From Serratia odorifera (GTDB lineage Bacteria > Pseudomonadota > Gammaproteobacteria > Enterobacterales > Enterobacteriaceae): DNA of 64,000 nucleotides. How positions within the stretch are numbered: the stretch's first letter is position 1; each line of letters begins with the position of its first letter. The stretch covers positions 3,410,001 through 3,474,000 of the forward strand of contig NZ_LR134117.1 of NCBI RefSeq assembly GCF_900635445.1. The letters run 5' to 3'. The notes under the pieces are model-generated. The model had not been told where the DNA came from and ran no database searches. It worked only from the letters and a program-made list of their open reading frames with translations. Positions 43,170 through 52,122 of this stretch are shown here, piece after piece. Made by a program: the position numbers and the translations under genes.

Positions 43170-44279
43170 TTAACTCATTGGCACCAGCAGGGCGTCGCAC
43201 ATGCGTTTGATGGTCTCCGGCTGTGTTAAACCACTGTCCAGCAAGCGGCGAATGTTATCGGCATCATTGGCCCCACGCCGGACAAAACGTTCAAGCGTTT
43301 GCAGCAACTGGCGCTCCTCATCATCAACGGCCTCTGGGTGGAGTCGGGTCAGCGTCGTCAGGATATGTTCGGCCAGGCTGCAACGCTGTAACGTTTGGGC
43401 ATCGACGTAATCGGCCTGCAATCCATGACGGCAGGCATTCAATTTGTTGTACATGGAGAACGCGTTATATTCCGGGATGATTTCATGCCGATTTTTCAAT
43501 AGATAACGGGCAATTAAACGACAATATCCCACCAGGTTTGCCGCGTGGCTAATATGTAATGGCGTGTCACAGACTCTTATTTCTACCGTACCAAGCTCCG
43601 GTTTTGGTCGCGCATCCCAATAGATGTCCTTGATACTTTCGATAACGCCGGCAGAGGTTAGCGTGTCGTAATATTCAGTAAACTCCTGCCATGAATATAT
43701 TTTTTCAATACATCCATAGTTGGGAAAGGAATTTTGCGCGCTGAAGCGAGAGCTGGCGAATAGCGTATCTTCGCCCTGATAATAAGGTGAAGATGCACTA
43801 AGTGCCAGAAGTTGCGGGAAATAGGGCGTTAGCGCGTGGCATAAATATATCGATTCATCACCGTTGCTCACGCCGATATGGATATGCTGGCCGAACACAC
43901 AGGCCATTTTGCTGATATAACCGAAGCGCGTCGCCAATTTTTTATAGCGTTGTGCATTGGTAATCAGCTGATCTTTCCAGTCATTGCACAGGTGGCGCCC
44001 GCCGCCGGTGACGTCGCACTGATGCCGCTGGGCGGTGGCGCGTACACGTTGCACCTGGGCTGCCAGTTCCTGTTTTAACTCAGTCAGCTGAAGATGTACC
44101 GAACTGTTGATTTCCAGCATTGAACGCGTTAATTCGTGCTTAATGTGTTTTTTATCATTGATATCCGCGACAATCAACGCCGCCTTGTCAGACAGGTTGA
44201 GGGTTTTAATATCAATCAGTTGGAGTTCTATTTCCGTGCCAATGCTGAGAGGCGTGGATGGCTTGAATTTACGAGGCAT
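43170..44279 (-). CDS. ybdK: YbdK-type carboxylate-amine ligase (glutamate-cysteine ligase 2 family)
   Basis: A 369-residue carboxylate-amine ligase of the YbdK/GCS2 family. Near the N-terminus IGTEIELQLID holds a metal-binding Glu pair. HELTRSMLEINSSVHL, GGGRHLCNDWKD, FGQHIHIGVSNGD and DIYWDARPKPELGTVEIRVCD are typical. E. coli YbdK has weak glutamate-cysteine ligase activity in vitro, but its physiological role is not settled. ATG at 44279 has GGAGG 7 bases upstream; an earlier GTG is less likely. It stands alone, divergent from katE. Confidence 0.87.
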   Translation of the reverse strand: MPRKFKPSTPLSIGTEIELQLIDIKTLNLSDKAALIVADINDKKHIKHELTRSMLEINSSVHLQLTELKQELAAQVQRVRATAQRHQCDVTGGGRHLCNDWKDQLITNAQRYKKLATRFGYISKMACVFGQHIHIGVSNGDESIYLCHALTPYFPQLLALSASSPYYQGEDTLFASSRFSAQNSFPNYGCIEKIYSWQEFTEYYDTLTSAGVIESIKDIYWDARPKPELGTVEIRVCDTPLHISHAANLVGYCRLIARYLLKNRHEIIPEYNAFSMYNKLNACRHGLQADYVDAQTLQRCSLAEHILTTLTRLHPEAVDDEERQLLQTLERFVRRGANDADNIRRLLDSGLTQPETIKRMCDALLVPMS

Positions 44280-44285
44280 TTTCAC

Positions 44286-44533
44286 CTCCGCAATGAATGC
44301 GCTTTTAATAATTATAATGTGCTTTCAGCCTATTACCAGTTAGTTGGGTAAATAGCGAAGCCTAGCCGCTAAGTGGCGGTGTTTTATGTTTTTTATTCGT
44401 CAGGTGATGGTGCTGTTAGCGTTATTTTCCGTTACGTTATCCGATTGGAGTGCATACGGATATTGGTCTACCCTTTAAGGCTGAATATAACCGCGTTGGC
44501 TTTTATTTCTCAACGTTTGGATAAGGTGAAACA
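44286..44533. other. ybdK-katE divergent intergenic region
   Basis: This 250-base gap holds both start regions. I see no gene. A weak stem (CCGC/GCGG, about 44366-44378) occurs in the middle. In E. coli katE needs RpoS; no clear -10 could be assigned by eye. Confidence 0.35.
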
Positions 44534-46807
44534 ATGTCGAAAAAACCTATTGCAAAACCGCAGGATAAAACCACCAAAATGAAAAAAGTATCGGCAGGCA
44601 ATCCTGCAGATGAGATTCATTTGGGGGATACTGCGCCGGTAGATAATTCACATTTACCTAGCCCAAAACCGACCGCGCCAGGCAAAGAGCCGACTGCGCC
44701 CGGCAGCAAGAAAAAAACCGGGCCGGCCAGTGCCAAAATCAAGGCGTTAGAGATCAATCGCAAATATGACGATCGACAGCCGCTGACCACTAACCAGGGG
44801 ACGCGTATCGGTGACGATCAAAACTCGCTGAAGGCTGGCGCGCGTGGGCCGACGCTGCTGGAAGACTTCATCATGCGCGAGAAGATCACGCATTTTGACC
44901 ATGAACGTATTCCAGAACGCATTGTGCATGCGCGTGGTTCGGCGGCGCATGGCTATTTTGAGTTATATAAAAGCCTGGCGCACCTGAGCAAAGCGGATTT
45001 CCTGCAACATGAAGGGCAAAAAACGCCGGTTTACGTACGTTTCTCAACGGTGCAGGGCTCTCGCGGCTCGGCGGATACGGTGCGCGATATCCGCGGTTTC
45101 GCCACCAAGTTTTATACTCAGGAAGGCATATTCGATCTGGTTGGCAACAATACGCCGGTGTTCTTCATTCAGGACGCAATCAAGTTTCCTGATTTCGTGC
45201 ATGCGGTGAAACCGGAACCGCATAATGAAATCCCGCAGGGCGCCAGCGCCCACGACAGTTTTTGGGATTTTGTTTCGCTCCAGCCGGAAACGCTGCATAA
45301 CGTGATCTGGGCGATGTCGGATCGCGGTATTCCGCGCAGCTATCGGACGATGGAAGGTTTTGGTATTCATACCTTCCGCTTGGTTAATGCTCAGGGCAAA
45401 GCCACGTTTGTGCGTTTCCACTGGAAGCCAGTGGCGGGTAAAGCGTCGCTACTGTGGGACGAAGCGCAAAAACTGGCGGGCAAGGACGCCGATTTTCATC
45501 GCCGCGATCTGTGGGAGGCTATCGAAGCCGGCGATTACCCGGAATATCAGCTGGGAGTACAGTTGATCCCGGAAGAAGACGAGTTCAAGTTCGATTTTGA
45601 TCTGCTGGACGCCACCAAGCTGATCCCGGAGGAACTGGTACCGGTAGAGCTGGTCGGCAAAATGGTGCTGGATCGCAACCCTGACAATTTCTTCGCCGAA
45701 ACCGAACAGGTGGCATTCCACCCAGGGCATATTGTGCCGGGGATTGATTTCACTAACGATCCGCTGTTGCAAGGGCGCCTGTTTTCCTACACCGATACGC
45801 AGATCAGCCGTCTGGGTGGGCCGAACTTCCACGAAATACCGATTAACCGACCGACCTGCCCGTATCACAATTTGCAACGCGACGGCATGCACCGGATGGA
45901 TATCGACACCAATCCGGCCAACTACAGCCCGAATTCAATCAACAATAACTGGCCACGAGAAACGCCGCCCTCGGCTAGCGGCGGCGGTTTTGCCAGTTAC
46001 GCCGAGCGGATTGATGCGCATAAAATTCGTGAAAGGAGCGAGTCGTTCCAGGAATATTATGCGCAGCCGCGGCTGTTCTGGCTGAGTCAGACGCCGGTAG
46101 AACAGCAGCACATCATTGATGCGTTCTCGTTTGAACTGGGCAAAGTGGCACGCGCCTATATCCGTCAGCGCGTGGTGGAAAAACTGGCGCATATCGATAC
46201 CACATTGGCGAAAAAGGTGGCGTTCAATCTGGGCATTACCCTGTCGGCCAGCGTATTGAAAACGCCAGCGCCGAAACCGGTCAACGGCCTGCAAAAAGAT
46301 CCGGCGTTGAGTCTGTATGCCATGCCGGGCGGTAGCGTTAAAGGCCGTGTTGTCGCCGTGTTGTTGGGGGCGGGTGTGGTATCCAATGACCTGCTGAGCA
46401 TGCTCAAAGATCTGAAAAAACGCGGCGTGCACGCTAAATTGCTGGCGGCTACGCAGGGCGTGTTGCAGGGCAGCGACGGTTCGCAGATTCATATCGATGC
46501 CACCTTCGCCGGTGCACCTTCCATTACCGTTGATGCGGTACTGGTGCCTGACGGTGCGGCCGCTGCATTGCTAGGCAGCGGTGATGCCCAGCATTATCTG
46601 CTGGAGGCTTACAAGCACCTCAAGGTCATTGGTCTGAGCGGTGATGCGCTGCAATTGAAGTCGCTGTGGCATGGGAATGAGCAGGCAGAAGAGGGCGTCA
46701 TCGAGGCCAGGGCGGTGAAAGGCGAGATGATGGAGCGCTTTATTCAGGCGCTGGCCGCACACCGGGTATGGAGCCGCAGTGCCAAAGCGGCGGCGATCCC
46801 CGCGTAG
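44534..46807 (+). CDS. katE: large-subunit monofunctional catalase HPII (KatE)
   Basis: A 757-residue catalase that disproportionates H2O2 in stationary phase. Core motifs: ERIVHARGSAAHGYFELY (distal His), FDLVGNNTPVFFIQDA (distal Asn), and RLFSYTDTQISRLG (proximal heme-ligand Tyr). The C-terminal domain, VVAVLLGAGVVSNDLLSML onward, is the class I glutamine-amidotransferase-like fold found in large-subunit clade 2 catalases. Length matches E. coli KatE (753). The lysine- and proline-rich N-terminus is also typical. Intact, with AAGGTGAAACA upstream. Confidence 0.94.
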   Translation: MSKKPIAKPQDKTTKMKKVSAGNPADEIHLGDTAPVDNSHLPSPKPTAPGKEPTAPGSKKKTGPASAKIKALEINRKYDDRQPLTTNQGTRIGDDQNSLKAGARGPTLLEDFIMREKITHFDHERIPERIVHARGSAAHGYFELYKSLAHLSKADFLQHEGQKTPVYVRFSTVQGSRGSADTVRDIRGFATKFYTQEGIFDLVGNNTPVFFIQDAIKFPDFVHAVKPEPHNEIPQGASAHDSFWDFVSLQPETLHNVIWAMSDRGIPRSYRTMEGFGIHTFRLVNAQGKATFVRFHWKPVAGKASLLWDEAQKLAGKDADFHRRDLWEAIEAGDYPEYQLGVQLIPEEDEFKFDFDLLDATKLIPEELVPVELVGKMVLDRNPDNFFAETEQVAFHPGHIVPGIDFTNDPLLQGRLFSYTDTQISRLGGPNFHEIPINRPTCPYHNLQRDGMHRMDIDTNPANYSPNSINNNWPRETPPSASGGGFASYAERIDAHKIRERSESFQEYYAQPRLFWLSQTPVEQQHIIDAFSFELGKVARAYIRQRVVEKLAHIDTTLAKKVAFNLGITLSASVLKTPAPKPVNGLQKDPALSLYAMPGGSVKGRVVAVLLGAGVVSNDLLSMLKDLKKRGVHAKLLAATQGVLQGSDGSQIHIDATFAGAPSITVDAVLVPDGAAAALLGSGDAQHYLLEAYKHLKVIGLSGDALQLKSLWHGNEQAEEGVIEARAVKGEMMERFIQALAAHRVWSRSAKAAAIPA

Positions 46808-46854
46808 CGTTTCCTGGCGGGCAGCACGGCGCGTGACGCTATGCTGCCCGAGGG

Positions 46855-47367
46855 TTAATCGAGCGCCTTTTCATAAGGGGTGACAATGACATCTTCCTGA
46901 CCTTCGAGTATGGCAATGCCCGCAATGCCTTTAATCTGTTCCGGCTGATGCAAAATCGCCTCCTTGTTAATCGTTTCCCGAGTACGGATGAATTGATTGA
47001 GGCCAAAGCGTTTCAAAGCGGCCAACGCCTGCTGTGGATCGTTGACAATCACCGCCGGGGGGCGGATACGCCACTTCACTTCACCGGTGATGAGATTGAC
47101 GGACTTTTTGCCATCGTCTGTCAACAGCCGTTCCTTATTGGCCTCACACCAGATGGCGATATCCTGATAGAGCTTCTGATACTGGGATTTGCTCTGTTTA
47201 ATGCTGGTCATATAGCGGTCGGTCAACTGGCTTATTTTTTCATTGAGCTCGTTTTCCAGGGCGCTCATTTCTCGATCGAGTTCGCCAAGTCGTTTAATCG
47301 CCTCGGCGATATCATCGCGGTTTCTCGGTTTGTCTTGCAAATTGAATGTTTCACTGTGGTTACGCAT
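46855..47367 (-). CDS. Mu Gam-like host-nuclease inhibitor protein, orphan
   Basis: A 170-residue protein of the Mu Gam family, which binds double-strand DNA ends and blocks exonucleases; it is related to eukaryotic Ku. Coiled-coil helices (IAEAIKRLGELDREMSALEN, then LTDRYMTSIKQSKSQYQKL), the block LITGEVKWRIRPPAVIV and NKEAILHQPEQIKGIAGI are characteristic. No phage genes surround it; instead it sits in a stress-type block beside katE. Whether it is domesticated or a prophage remnant cannot be told from this window. No ribosome site is obvious except AAGGGAAAT at some distance. Confidence 0.82.
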   Translation of the reverse strand: MRNHSETFNLQDKPRNRDDIAEAIKRLGELDREMSALENELNEKISQLTDRYMTSIKQSKSQYQKLYQDIAIWCEANKERLLTDDGKKSVNLITGEVKWRIRPPAVIVNDPQQALAALKRFGLNQFIRTRETINKEAILHQPEQIKGIAGIAILEGQEDVIVTPYEKALD

Positions 47368-47601
47368 GGCGGTATTTCCCTTGTGACAAAAAAGTGACCA
47401 TGATAATCACTGTGAACATGCGTTGGTTTATTTTTATAAGAATAATCCTAAATCGATATTTGTTATTTATCTGAGTTGTTTAAAGATGTGTAAATTGTAA
47501 TTTTTATTAACCTTGCTGGCATATTTAGCACGTTTTACTAAAGTTATTTGGGTGAGGTGAAAATAATTCTGCTTTTCATCCTAAATGCACGGGAGAATAT
47601 A

Positions 47602-48084
47602 ATGAGCGATTTAAAAGACCACTTCATCGACTGGCTGCGCGATGCGCACGCCATGGAGGAACAGGCGGAAACCATGCTCAACGGCATGAAGGATCGCGTA
47701 AAGGATTACCCACAGCTACATAACCGCGTGATTCAGCATCTGGAAGAAACCAAACAGCAGCAGCAACAGCTGAAGAGCTGTATCGAACGTCTGGATACTT
47801 CCACCTCCAGCATGAAGGATCTGGCGGGTAAGGCGGTAGCGCTTGGCCAGACGCTGAGCGGCTTCTTTGTCGAGGATGAGATCGTCAAGGGTTCAATGAG
47901 CTCTTATGTCTTCGAACATATGGAGATCGCCTCCTATACCACGCTGATCGCCGCTGCCGAACTGGTGGGTGACTATGAAACCCAAATGGTACTGGAAAAG
48001 ATCCTCAAGCAGGAACAGGCGATGGCCGACTGGTTGCTGGAGAATATGCCATCTATCACAAAGGCTTATTTAAATCAGAAATAA
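47602..48084 (+). CDS. DUF892 (YciE/YciF) ferritin-like protein
   Basis: A 160-residue ferritin-like four-helix protein of family DUF892. It reads MSDLKDHFIDWLRDAHAMEE, with helices rich in Glu, His and Gln (LHNRVIQHLEETKQQQQQL, YVFEHMEIASYTTLIAAAEL). The EE...H pattern, with paired ExxH in the second half, suggests di-metal binding. The family is induced by osmotic or stationary stress in Enterobacteriaceae. GGGAG precedes the ATG at 47602; a longer in-frame extension lacks support. Followed 82 bases later by a small gene and an SDR, probably one stress operon. Confidence 0.85.
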   Translation: MSDLKDHFIDWLRDAHAMEEQAETMLNGMKDRVKDYPQLHNRVIQHLEETKQQQQQLKSCIERLDTSTSSMKDLAGKAVALGQTLSGFFVEDEIVKGSMSSYVFEHMEIASYTTLIAAAELVGDYETQMVLEKILKQEQAMADWLLENMPSITKAYLNQK

Positions 48085-48166
48085 ACCTTTCCCCTATCCA
48101 GAACGGCAGCAAAGGAATGCTTAATGCGTCCTTAGATATTTAATCGACAAATAGCGAGGAAATATC

Positions 48167-48460
48167 ATGGCTGATGTTGTGAGATATCAAAATAAGATCA
48201 TCTTAGGTGCTGAGATATTACCACCGCCGCATCCCATGGACGGCAGTTGCAAGGGCAGTATTCTTATCCACTGCGAGCAGTCGCCGGAAATTGCCAAAAT
48301 GTTGAGCTCATTAGGTGAATGGGACGAAATAGAATTGGAGATTAACGGCGAGAAAACGCTGTGTCAGGTTGAAAAATTTGACCGGGAAAGAAATATCATT
48401 GCCCTGAAATCTGACAAAAGGCAAAGCGACGCTGAGATCCCCTATCAACAGGAAAAGTAA
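48167..48460 (+). CDS. 97-residue hypothetical protein
   Basis: A small soluble protein starting MADVVRYQNKIILGAEILPP, with SILIHCEQSPEIAKMLSSL, then IELEINGEKTLCQVEKFDRE. The beta-strand pattern is regular, but I do not recognise a family. The ribosome site GAGGAAATATC is good and the gene sits between a DUF892 gene and an SDR gene, all on the plus strand with short gaps, so co-expression in stress is likely. Confidence 0.7.
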   Translation: MADVVRYQNKIILGAEILPPPHPMDGSCKGSILIHCEQSPEIAKMLSSLGEWDEIELEINGEKTLCQVEKFDRERNIIALKSDKRQSDAEIPYQQEK

Positions 48461-48496
48461 CCCAATGTCATTGGCTAACGATACAACGGAGGCGAC

Positions 48497-49351
48497 ATGG
48501 AACAGAGAAACCAACCTGCACAGCATCAAGATGAACAGCCGGGCTTCGAGAATGAAATGCTGCCTGAACCGGTCTATGACGACCCGGCATACCGCGCCGG
48601 CGGTAAACTGGAAGGGAAGGTGGCGATCATTACCGGTGGTGATAGCGGGATTGGGCGGGCTGCAACCATTGCCTATGTGAAAGAAGGGGCAAAGGTCACG
48701 GTGGTTTATCTGGATGAAGATGAAGACGCTAAGGAAACCAAGCGTTGCGCGGCGAAGTACGGCGGGGAAATCCTGCTGCTGAAGGGCGACCTGCGAGATA
48801 ACGGCTTCGTGAAGCAAATCGTGGCGAAAACCATCGCCAATTTCGGCAAGCTGGATATTCTGGTTAATAACGCCGGTGAACAGCACCCGGTCGATCAACC
48901 GGAGATGATCACCGAAGAACAATTGGAAAAAACCTTTGCCACCAATTTCTTCAGCATGGTGAAACTTACCCAGACGGCATTGGAATATCTGCCCAAGGAC
49001 GGGGTGATCATCAACACCTCGTCGGTGACGGCCTATCACGGCAATCCCGATCTGATTGACTATTCGGCAACCAAGGGCGCGATCACCGCCTTTACCCGCT
49101 CGCTGGCGCTGAAGCTGTGCCAGCGGGGTATCCGCGTTAATTCAGTTGCCCCGGGGCCAATCTGGACACCGCTTATTCCAGCTTCATTCGGGGCGGATAA
49201 AGTAGCCCAGTTCGGTAAAGATACGCCGATGAAACGCCCTGGACAGCCTTCGGAGCTGGCTGCGGCCTATGTGTATCTGGCAAGCAGCGATTCGTCGTAC
49301 ATGACGGGACAAACGCTGCACATCAACGGCGGGATGATCCTTAACGGCTAA
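48497..49351 (+). CDS. SDR oxidoreductase, YghA-like
   Basis: A 284-residue SDR with an N-terminal extension of about 40 residues (QEDEQPG-type, PVYDDPAYRAGGKLEGK), then the cofactor motif TGGDSGIG, LVNNAGEQHP, NTSSVTAYHGN with catalytic Ser, and the YSATKGA YxxxK pair. The extension and C-terminal TGQTLHINGGMILNG match the YghA group of stress-associated SDRs, also found in Gram-positives (general stress proteins such as YhdF). Substrate is unknown. AAGGAGGCGAC-like ribosome site precedes the ATG. A strong terminator follows 12 bases after the stop. Confidence 0.87.
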   Translation: MEQRNQPAQHQDEQPGFENEMLPEPVYDDPAYRAGGKLEGKVAIITGGDSGIGRAATIAYVKEGAKVTVVYLDEDEDAKETKRCAAKYGGEILLLKGDLRDNGFVKQIVAKTIANFGKLDILVNNAGEQHPVDQPEMITEEQLEKTFATNFFSMVKLTQTALEYLPKDGVIINTSSVTAYHGNPDLIDYSATKGAITAFTRSLALKLCQRGIRVNSVAPGPIWTPLIPASFGADKVAQFGKDTPMKRPGQPSELAAAYVYLASSDSSYMTGQTLHINGGMILNG

Positions 49352-49363
49352 TTGCCTCTATCG

Positions 49364-49394
49364 GCCCGGTCTTCGCCCGAAACCGGGCTTTTTT
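49364..49394 (+). terminator. Rho-independent terminator after the SDR gene
   Basis: GCCCGGT (49364-49370) pairs with ACCGGGC (49382-49388) around an 11-base loop and is followed by six T residues. It closes the DUF892-hypothetical-SDR unit. Confidence 0.9.
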
Positions 49395-49448
49395 GTGCTC
49401 GAAAACGACGCTTTCCACCATAACCGTTATGTAGCAAGGGGCTAGCGT

Positions 49449-50141
49449 ATGAAAGTTTTTGATTTCAATAGAATTGCAATCAATGATTATCCGTATACCT
49501 ACCTGCTTGAAGTGGCGTTTCGTTCGGTGTTTACCTTTTTCCTGGCCTATATTTTCCTGCGCTGGGTGGGGCGACGTGGCGTCAAGCAAATGACCCTGTT
49601 CGAATTGATCATCATTCTGACCCTGGGGTCGGCGGCCGGCGATGTTGCGCTTAACCAGGACTCACCGCTACTGCCAGTGATAATCACCTTTATTACCATT
49701 ACCGGCCTGTATCGGTTTTTCACCACCTTGATTAATAAAAGCACGCGCTTGCAGATTAAATTGGAGGGCAAGCCGATTTTATTGGTTAAAGAAGGGGTGT
49801 TGCACTGGGAAAATACCAAGAAGCAAAGTTTTGCCTATGAAGAGTTTATTATGGAGTTGAGGGAAAAAGGCATTGACCATCTTGGACAGGTCAGACTGGC
49901 GATCTTGGAGATAGATGGCAACCTTAGCGTCTATTTTTATAAGGATGAAGATGTTAAACCAGGTTTGTCGGTATTGCCATTTTCCATGGTGGAATGTTGC
50001 AATACTATCGAATCTGAGGGCTATTATTCATGTACCTGCTGTAGTTACACCTGTTTTTTGCAGAAGGGCGATGATTTTAACTGCCCACGCTGCCAATCCG
50101 AAAAATGGACCGTTGCCAGTCAAGAAAAACGTATTACCTGA
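49449..50141 (+). CDS. DUF421 (YetF-like) membrane protein with C-terminal zinc-ribbon-like tail
   Basis: A 230-residue DUF421 protein. Three membrane helices (YLLEVAFRSVFTFFLAYIFL, FELIIILTLGSAAGDVAL and LLPVIITFITITGLYRFFTT) precede the cytoplasmic DUF421 domain (LEGKPILLVKEGVLHWENTK, EFIMELREKGIDHLGQVRLA, LEIDGNLSVYF). The C-terminus carries Cys pairs, CTCCSYTC and CPRCQSEKW, which look like a zinc ribbon. DUF421 proteins of Bacillus (YetF, SpoVAE-like) are widespread but their role is unknown. A second, shorter DUF421 protein lies at 51060 on the other strand. Confidence 0.85.
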   Translation: MKVFDFNRIAINDYPYTYLLEVAFRSVFTFFLAYIFLRWVGRRGVKQMTLFELIIILTLGSAAGDVALNQDSPLLPVIITFITITGLYRFFTTLINKSTRLQIKLEGKPILLVKEGVLHWENTKKQSFAYEEFIMELREKGIDHLGQVRLAILEIDGNLSVYFYKDEDVKPGLSVLPFSMVECCNTIESEGYYSCTCCSYTCFLQKGDDFNCPRCQSEKWTVASQEKRIT

Positions 50142-50159
50142 CGTCCCTGTCAGGGAGGA

Positions 50160-50297
50160 TTACCAATACATTATGCTATATATAATAGCCAGGATGACCA
50201 CAATAGCGCCAATAATATAAGCATAGTATGGGCGAGGCCCTTTCATACCGGTTTTTGAGGATTTTTCCCTGGCTGTTTCAGATTGTTGGTTTCGCAT
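50160..50297 (-). CDS. 45-residue single-pass membrane protein
   Basis: A small ORF, MRNQQSETAREKSSKTGMKG then PRPYYAYIIGAIVVILAIIY, ending SIMYW, with one C-terminal helix and a basic N-terminal tail. An excellent ribosome site (GGAGGTAAACC) precedes the ATG at 50297. It lies just beyond the yciF terminator and before the converging DUF421 gene. Type and setting resemble stress-induced small membrane proteins. I do not recognise a named family. Confidence 0.7.
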   Translation of the reverse strand: MRNQQSETAREKSSKTGMKGPRPYYAYIIGAIVVILAIIYSIMYW

Positions 50298-50334
50298 GGT
50301 TTACCTCCAATAAGAGTGTCACCGTCGAAAATGC

Positions 50335-50358
50335 AAAAAGGCCGGCAAATACCGGCCT
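50335..50358 (-). terminator. terminator of the yciF-like gene (minus strand)
   Basis: AGGCCGG (50339-50345) pairs with CCGGCCT (50352-50358); on the minus strand the stem is followed by TTTTT. It lies 26 bases beyond the yciF-like stop. Confidence 0.85.
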
Positions 50359-50383
50359 GTTTCCCACCGGAAAGGACGCCTGT

Positions 50384-50875
50384 TCAGGCGGCTTTCTGAT
50401 TTACTTTCTTTTCTGCCAGCAGGGTCAGCTTGCTGTCGGTTGATTTCTCTTCTTCCAGCGTTTCGCCTAACAGTTTTTTCGCCGTGGTATAGCCCAGTTT
50501 TTCTGCCAGCGCACACAGAGTGCCATAGGTGGCAATCTCATAATGTTCAACTTTCTGTGCCGCAGCAATCAGGCCGGCATCGCGTACCGGGCCTGCCTCA
50601 ACGCTATCAATCACTTCCTGGCCCTCTTCGATCAACCCTTCCATTGCCAGGCATTTGATGCGCTTTATGCGTACTTCTGGCGTGCTTTCCACCAGTTTGT
50701 CCAGCCGCTCAATTTGCCCCTGCGTTTCTTCCAGGTGTGTTTTAAACGCATTGGCCAATTCTTCCGTCGTTGCAGCACGCGCTAATTTAGGTAGGGCTTT
50801 TGTGATTTGTTTTTCGGCGCTGTATACATCCGAGAGTGCATGAATGAATAAATCGTTCAACGTTTTGATTGACAT
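50384..50875 (-). CDS. yciF: YciF-like DUF892 ferritin-fold protein
   Basis: A 163-residue DUF892 protein closely following E. coli YciF: LNDLFIHALSDVYSAEKQIT, KTHLEETQGQIERLDKLVES, KCLAMEGLIEEGQEVIDS, AAQKVEHYEIATYGTLCALA. Conserved Glu and His residues (E...HLEE, EH-E, EEE near the end) form the ferritin-like di-metal site. It is induced in stationary phase or by osmotic stress in relatives. A terminator follows. It is a distinct paralogue of the gene at 47602 and lies in the same stress block. Confidence 0.9.
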   Translation of the reverse strand: MSIKTLNDLFIHALSDVYSAEKQITKALPKLARAATTEELANAFKTHLEETQGQIERLDKLVESTPEVRIKRIKCLAMEGLIEEGQEVIDSVEAGPVRDAGLIAAAQKVEHYEIATYGTLCALAEKLGYTTAKKLLGETLEEEKSTDSKLTLLAEKKVNQKAA

Positions 50876-51059
50876 AGTGACACTCCTATTTGGTTATTTC
50901 GGTGTGATGCTACGTTGTGAATATTAATCACATGCTCAATAATAAAGTTTAGCCGATAAGCGGCATTCTCGCTGCAATGGATGTCGTGTGTTTTCGGGTT
51001 CCTGTGGTTTTGGGATTAATCTTAATGTTATTTTTTTGTTAATTGTTTTATTGGCAATT

Positions 51060-51509
51060 TTATTTTTGTTGTTGCGGGATGATAGATATATCACCGTTTT
51101 TTTCCATAATGGCAAATTTAATCTGGCCAATGTCTTCTATTCCCTGTTTGTTACGCGCCACTTCCAGGATGTCGTCGGTGGTTAAATGCAGCTTGGTCAG
51201 CCGCCAGCGCAATATCTTGCCGTTCTCTACCAGAATTACCGGTGAACCATCCAGAAATTTATCAGCTAAAGGGATATAGGTTTTTATTAATGAGAAAACA
51301 ATATCGATGGTAAATAAGGTGACAATGGTAATAAAAGCTGCCGTCACCGAAAAATCGTCCGGCAACATGGCCTGTTGCGTGGCCTCACTGATAATGAGCA
51401 ATAAAATGAAATCAAAAGAAGTCATTTGCAACAAGGTGCGGCTACCGGCGATTTTCAATACGATAAACAGTATCAGATAGATAGCCGTAGCGCGGAAGAC
51501 AATGTCCAT
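51060..51509 (-). CDS. short DUF421 (YetF-like) membrane protein
   Basis: A 149-residue DUF421 protein. It has two to three membrane helices (VFRATAIYLILFIVLKIAGS, FDFILLLIISEATQQAML, SVTAAFITIVTLFTIDIVFS) and a shortened cytoplasmic domain (LDGSPVILVENGKILRWRLT, RNKQGIEDIGQIKFAIMEKN). It lacks the zinc-ribbon tail of the protein at 49449. It follows a membrane protein gene by 9 bases, a pairing that suggests a joint role at the membrane; that role is unknown. Intact. Confidence 0.85.
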   Translation of the reverse strand: MDIVFRATAIYLILFIVLKIAGSRTLLQMTSFDFILLLIISEATQQAMLPDDFSVTAAFITIVTLFTIDIVFSLIKTYIPLADKFLDGSPVILVENGKILRWRLTKLHLTTDDILEVARNKQGIEDIGQIKFAIMEKNGDISIIPQQQK

Positions 51510-51518
51510 GGCGATTCC

Positions 51519-52037
51519 TCACGGATAGATCCATTGGTGAATAACGATAGGGGGAGTCTCGCCATCGGCGAGGCTGGCGCTGAACCGTCCCCAATCCTGG
51601 GCGCGTAAGGTGAGATTGAAGGTGTGCCACTGCTGTCGGTCGTCATCCGGCACGCTGAACAAGATTTCATTGCCGCGCTGCGTGACCTGTACCGATTGCG
51701 GTTGGATATTTTCGATCAGATAGCTTGCTGTCAGGCTGTCCGATACCATCAAGGTGAGCGGACCGTCGCCGTCATCCTTGATTTTTACCCGCCACTGGCT
51801 TTGCGCGCCCTGGCGTGCGAAACGCTGATAATCCACGGTGAGAGTACCGTTAACGTTTTGCTGCCGGGTGTCGCTCAAGATGCCGTCGGCAAACACCCCG
51901 GCCAGAGCGGCAATTACCACCGAAAACATCAGCACATAACCCAGCTTTTCCAGTAGCCATGACAAACGCAACAGCGGTATATCTTCTGTTACCGGCGTTT
52001 GTCGGCTTTGCTTTTCGCTTTGTATCGGGAGCGTCAT
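51519..52037 (-). CDS. single-pass membrane protein paired with DUF421
   Basis: A 172-residue protein with one membrane helix (EKLGYVLMFSVVIAALAGVF, about residues 30-50) and an exposed beta-rich domain (NGTLTVDYQRFARQGAQSQW, LMVSDSLTASYLIENIQP, WHTFNLTLRAQDWGRFSASL). A short cytoplasmic N-terminus precedes the helix, so the domain should be periplasmic. I do not recognise a named family. The gene is 9 bases upstream of the short DUF421 gene, and such pairs recur. Start ATG at 52037 has GGAGGTTGA upstream. Confidence 0.78.
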   Translation of the reverse strand: MTLPIQSEKQSRQTPVTEDIPLLRLSWLLEKLGYVLMFSVVIAALAGVFADGILSDTRQQNVNGTLTVDYQRFARQGAQSQWRVKIKDDGDGPLTLMVSDSLTASYLIENIQPQSVQVTQRGNEILFSVPDDDRQQWHTFNLTLRAQDWGRFSASLADGETPPIVIHQWIYP

Positions 52038-52122
52038 TCAACCTCCAGGCGCGACTGCATGGAATAACAAGTTTAGCGTAATTACGCAGCGGTAACCTCG
52101 TCCTCGCCGCCAGCTGAGAATA

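Noticed and set aside
46855..47367. prophage island around the Gam-like gene
   Set aside because: No integrase, capsid, tail or lysis genes occur within 10 kb on either side.
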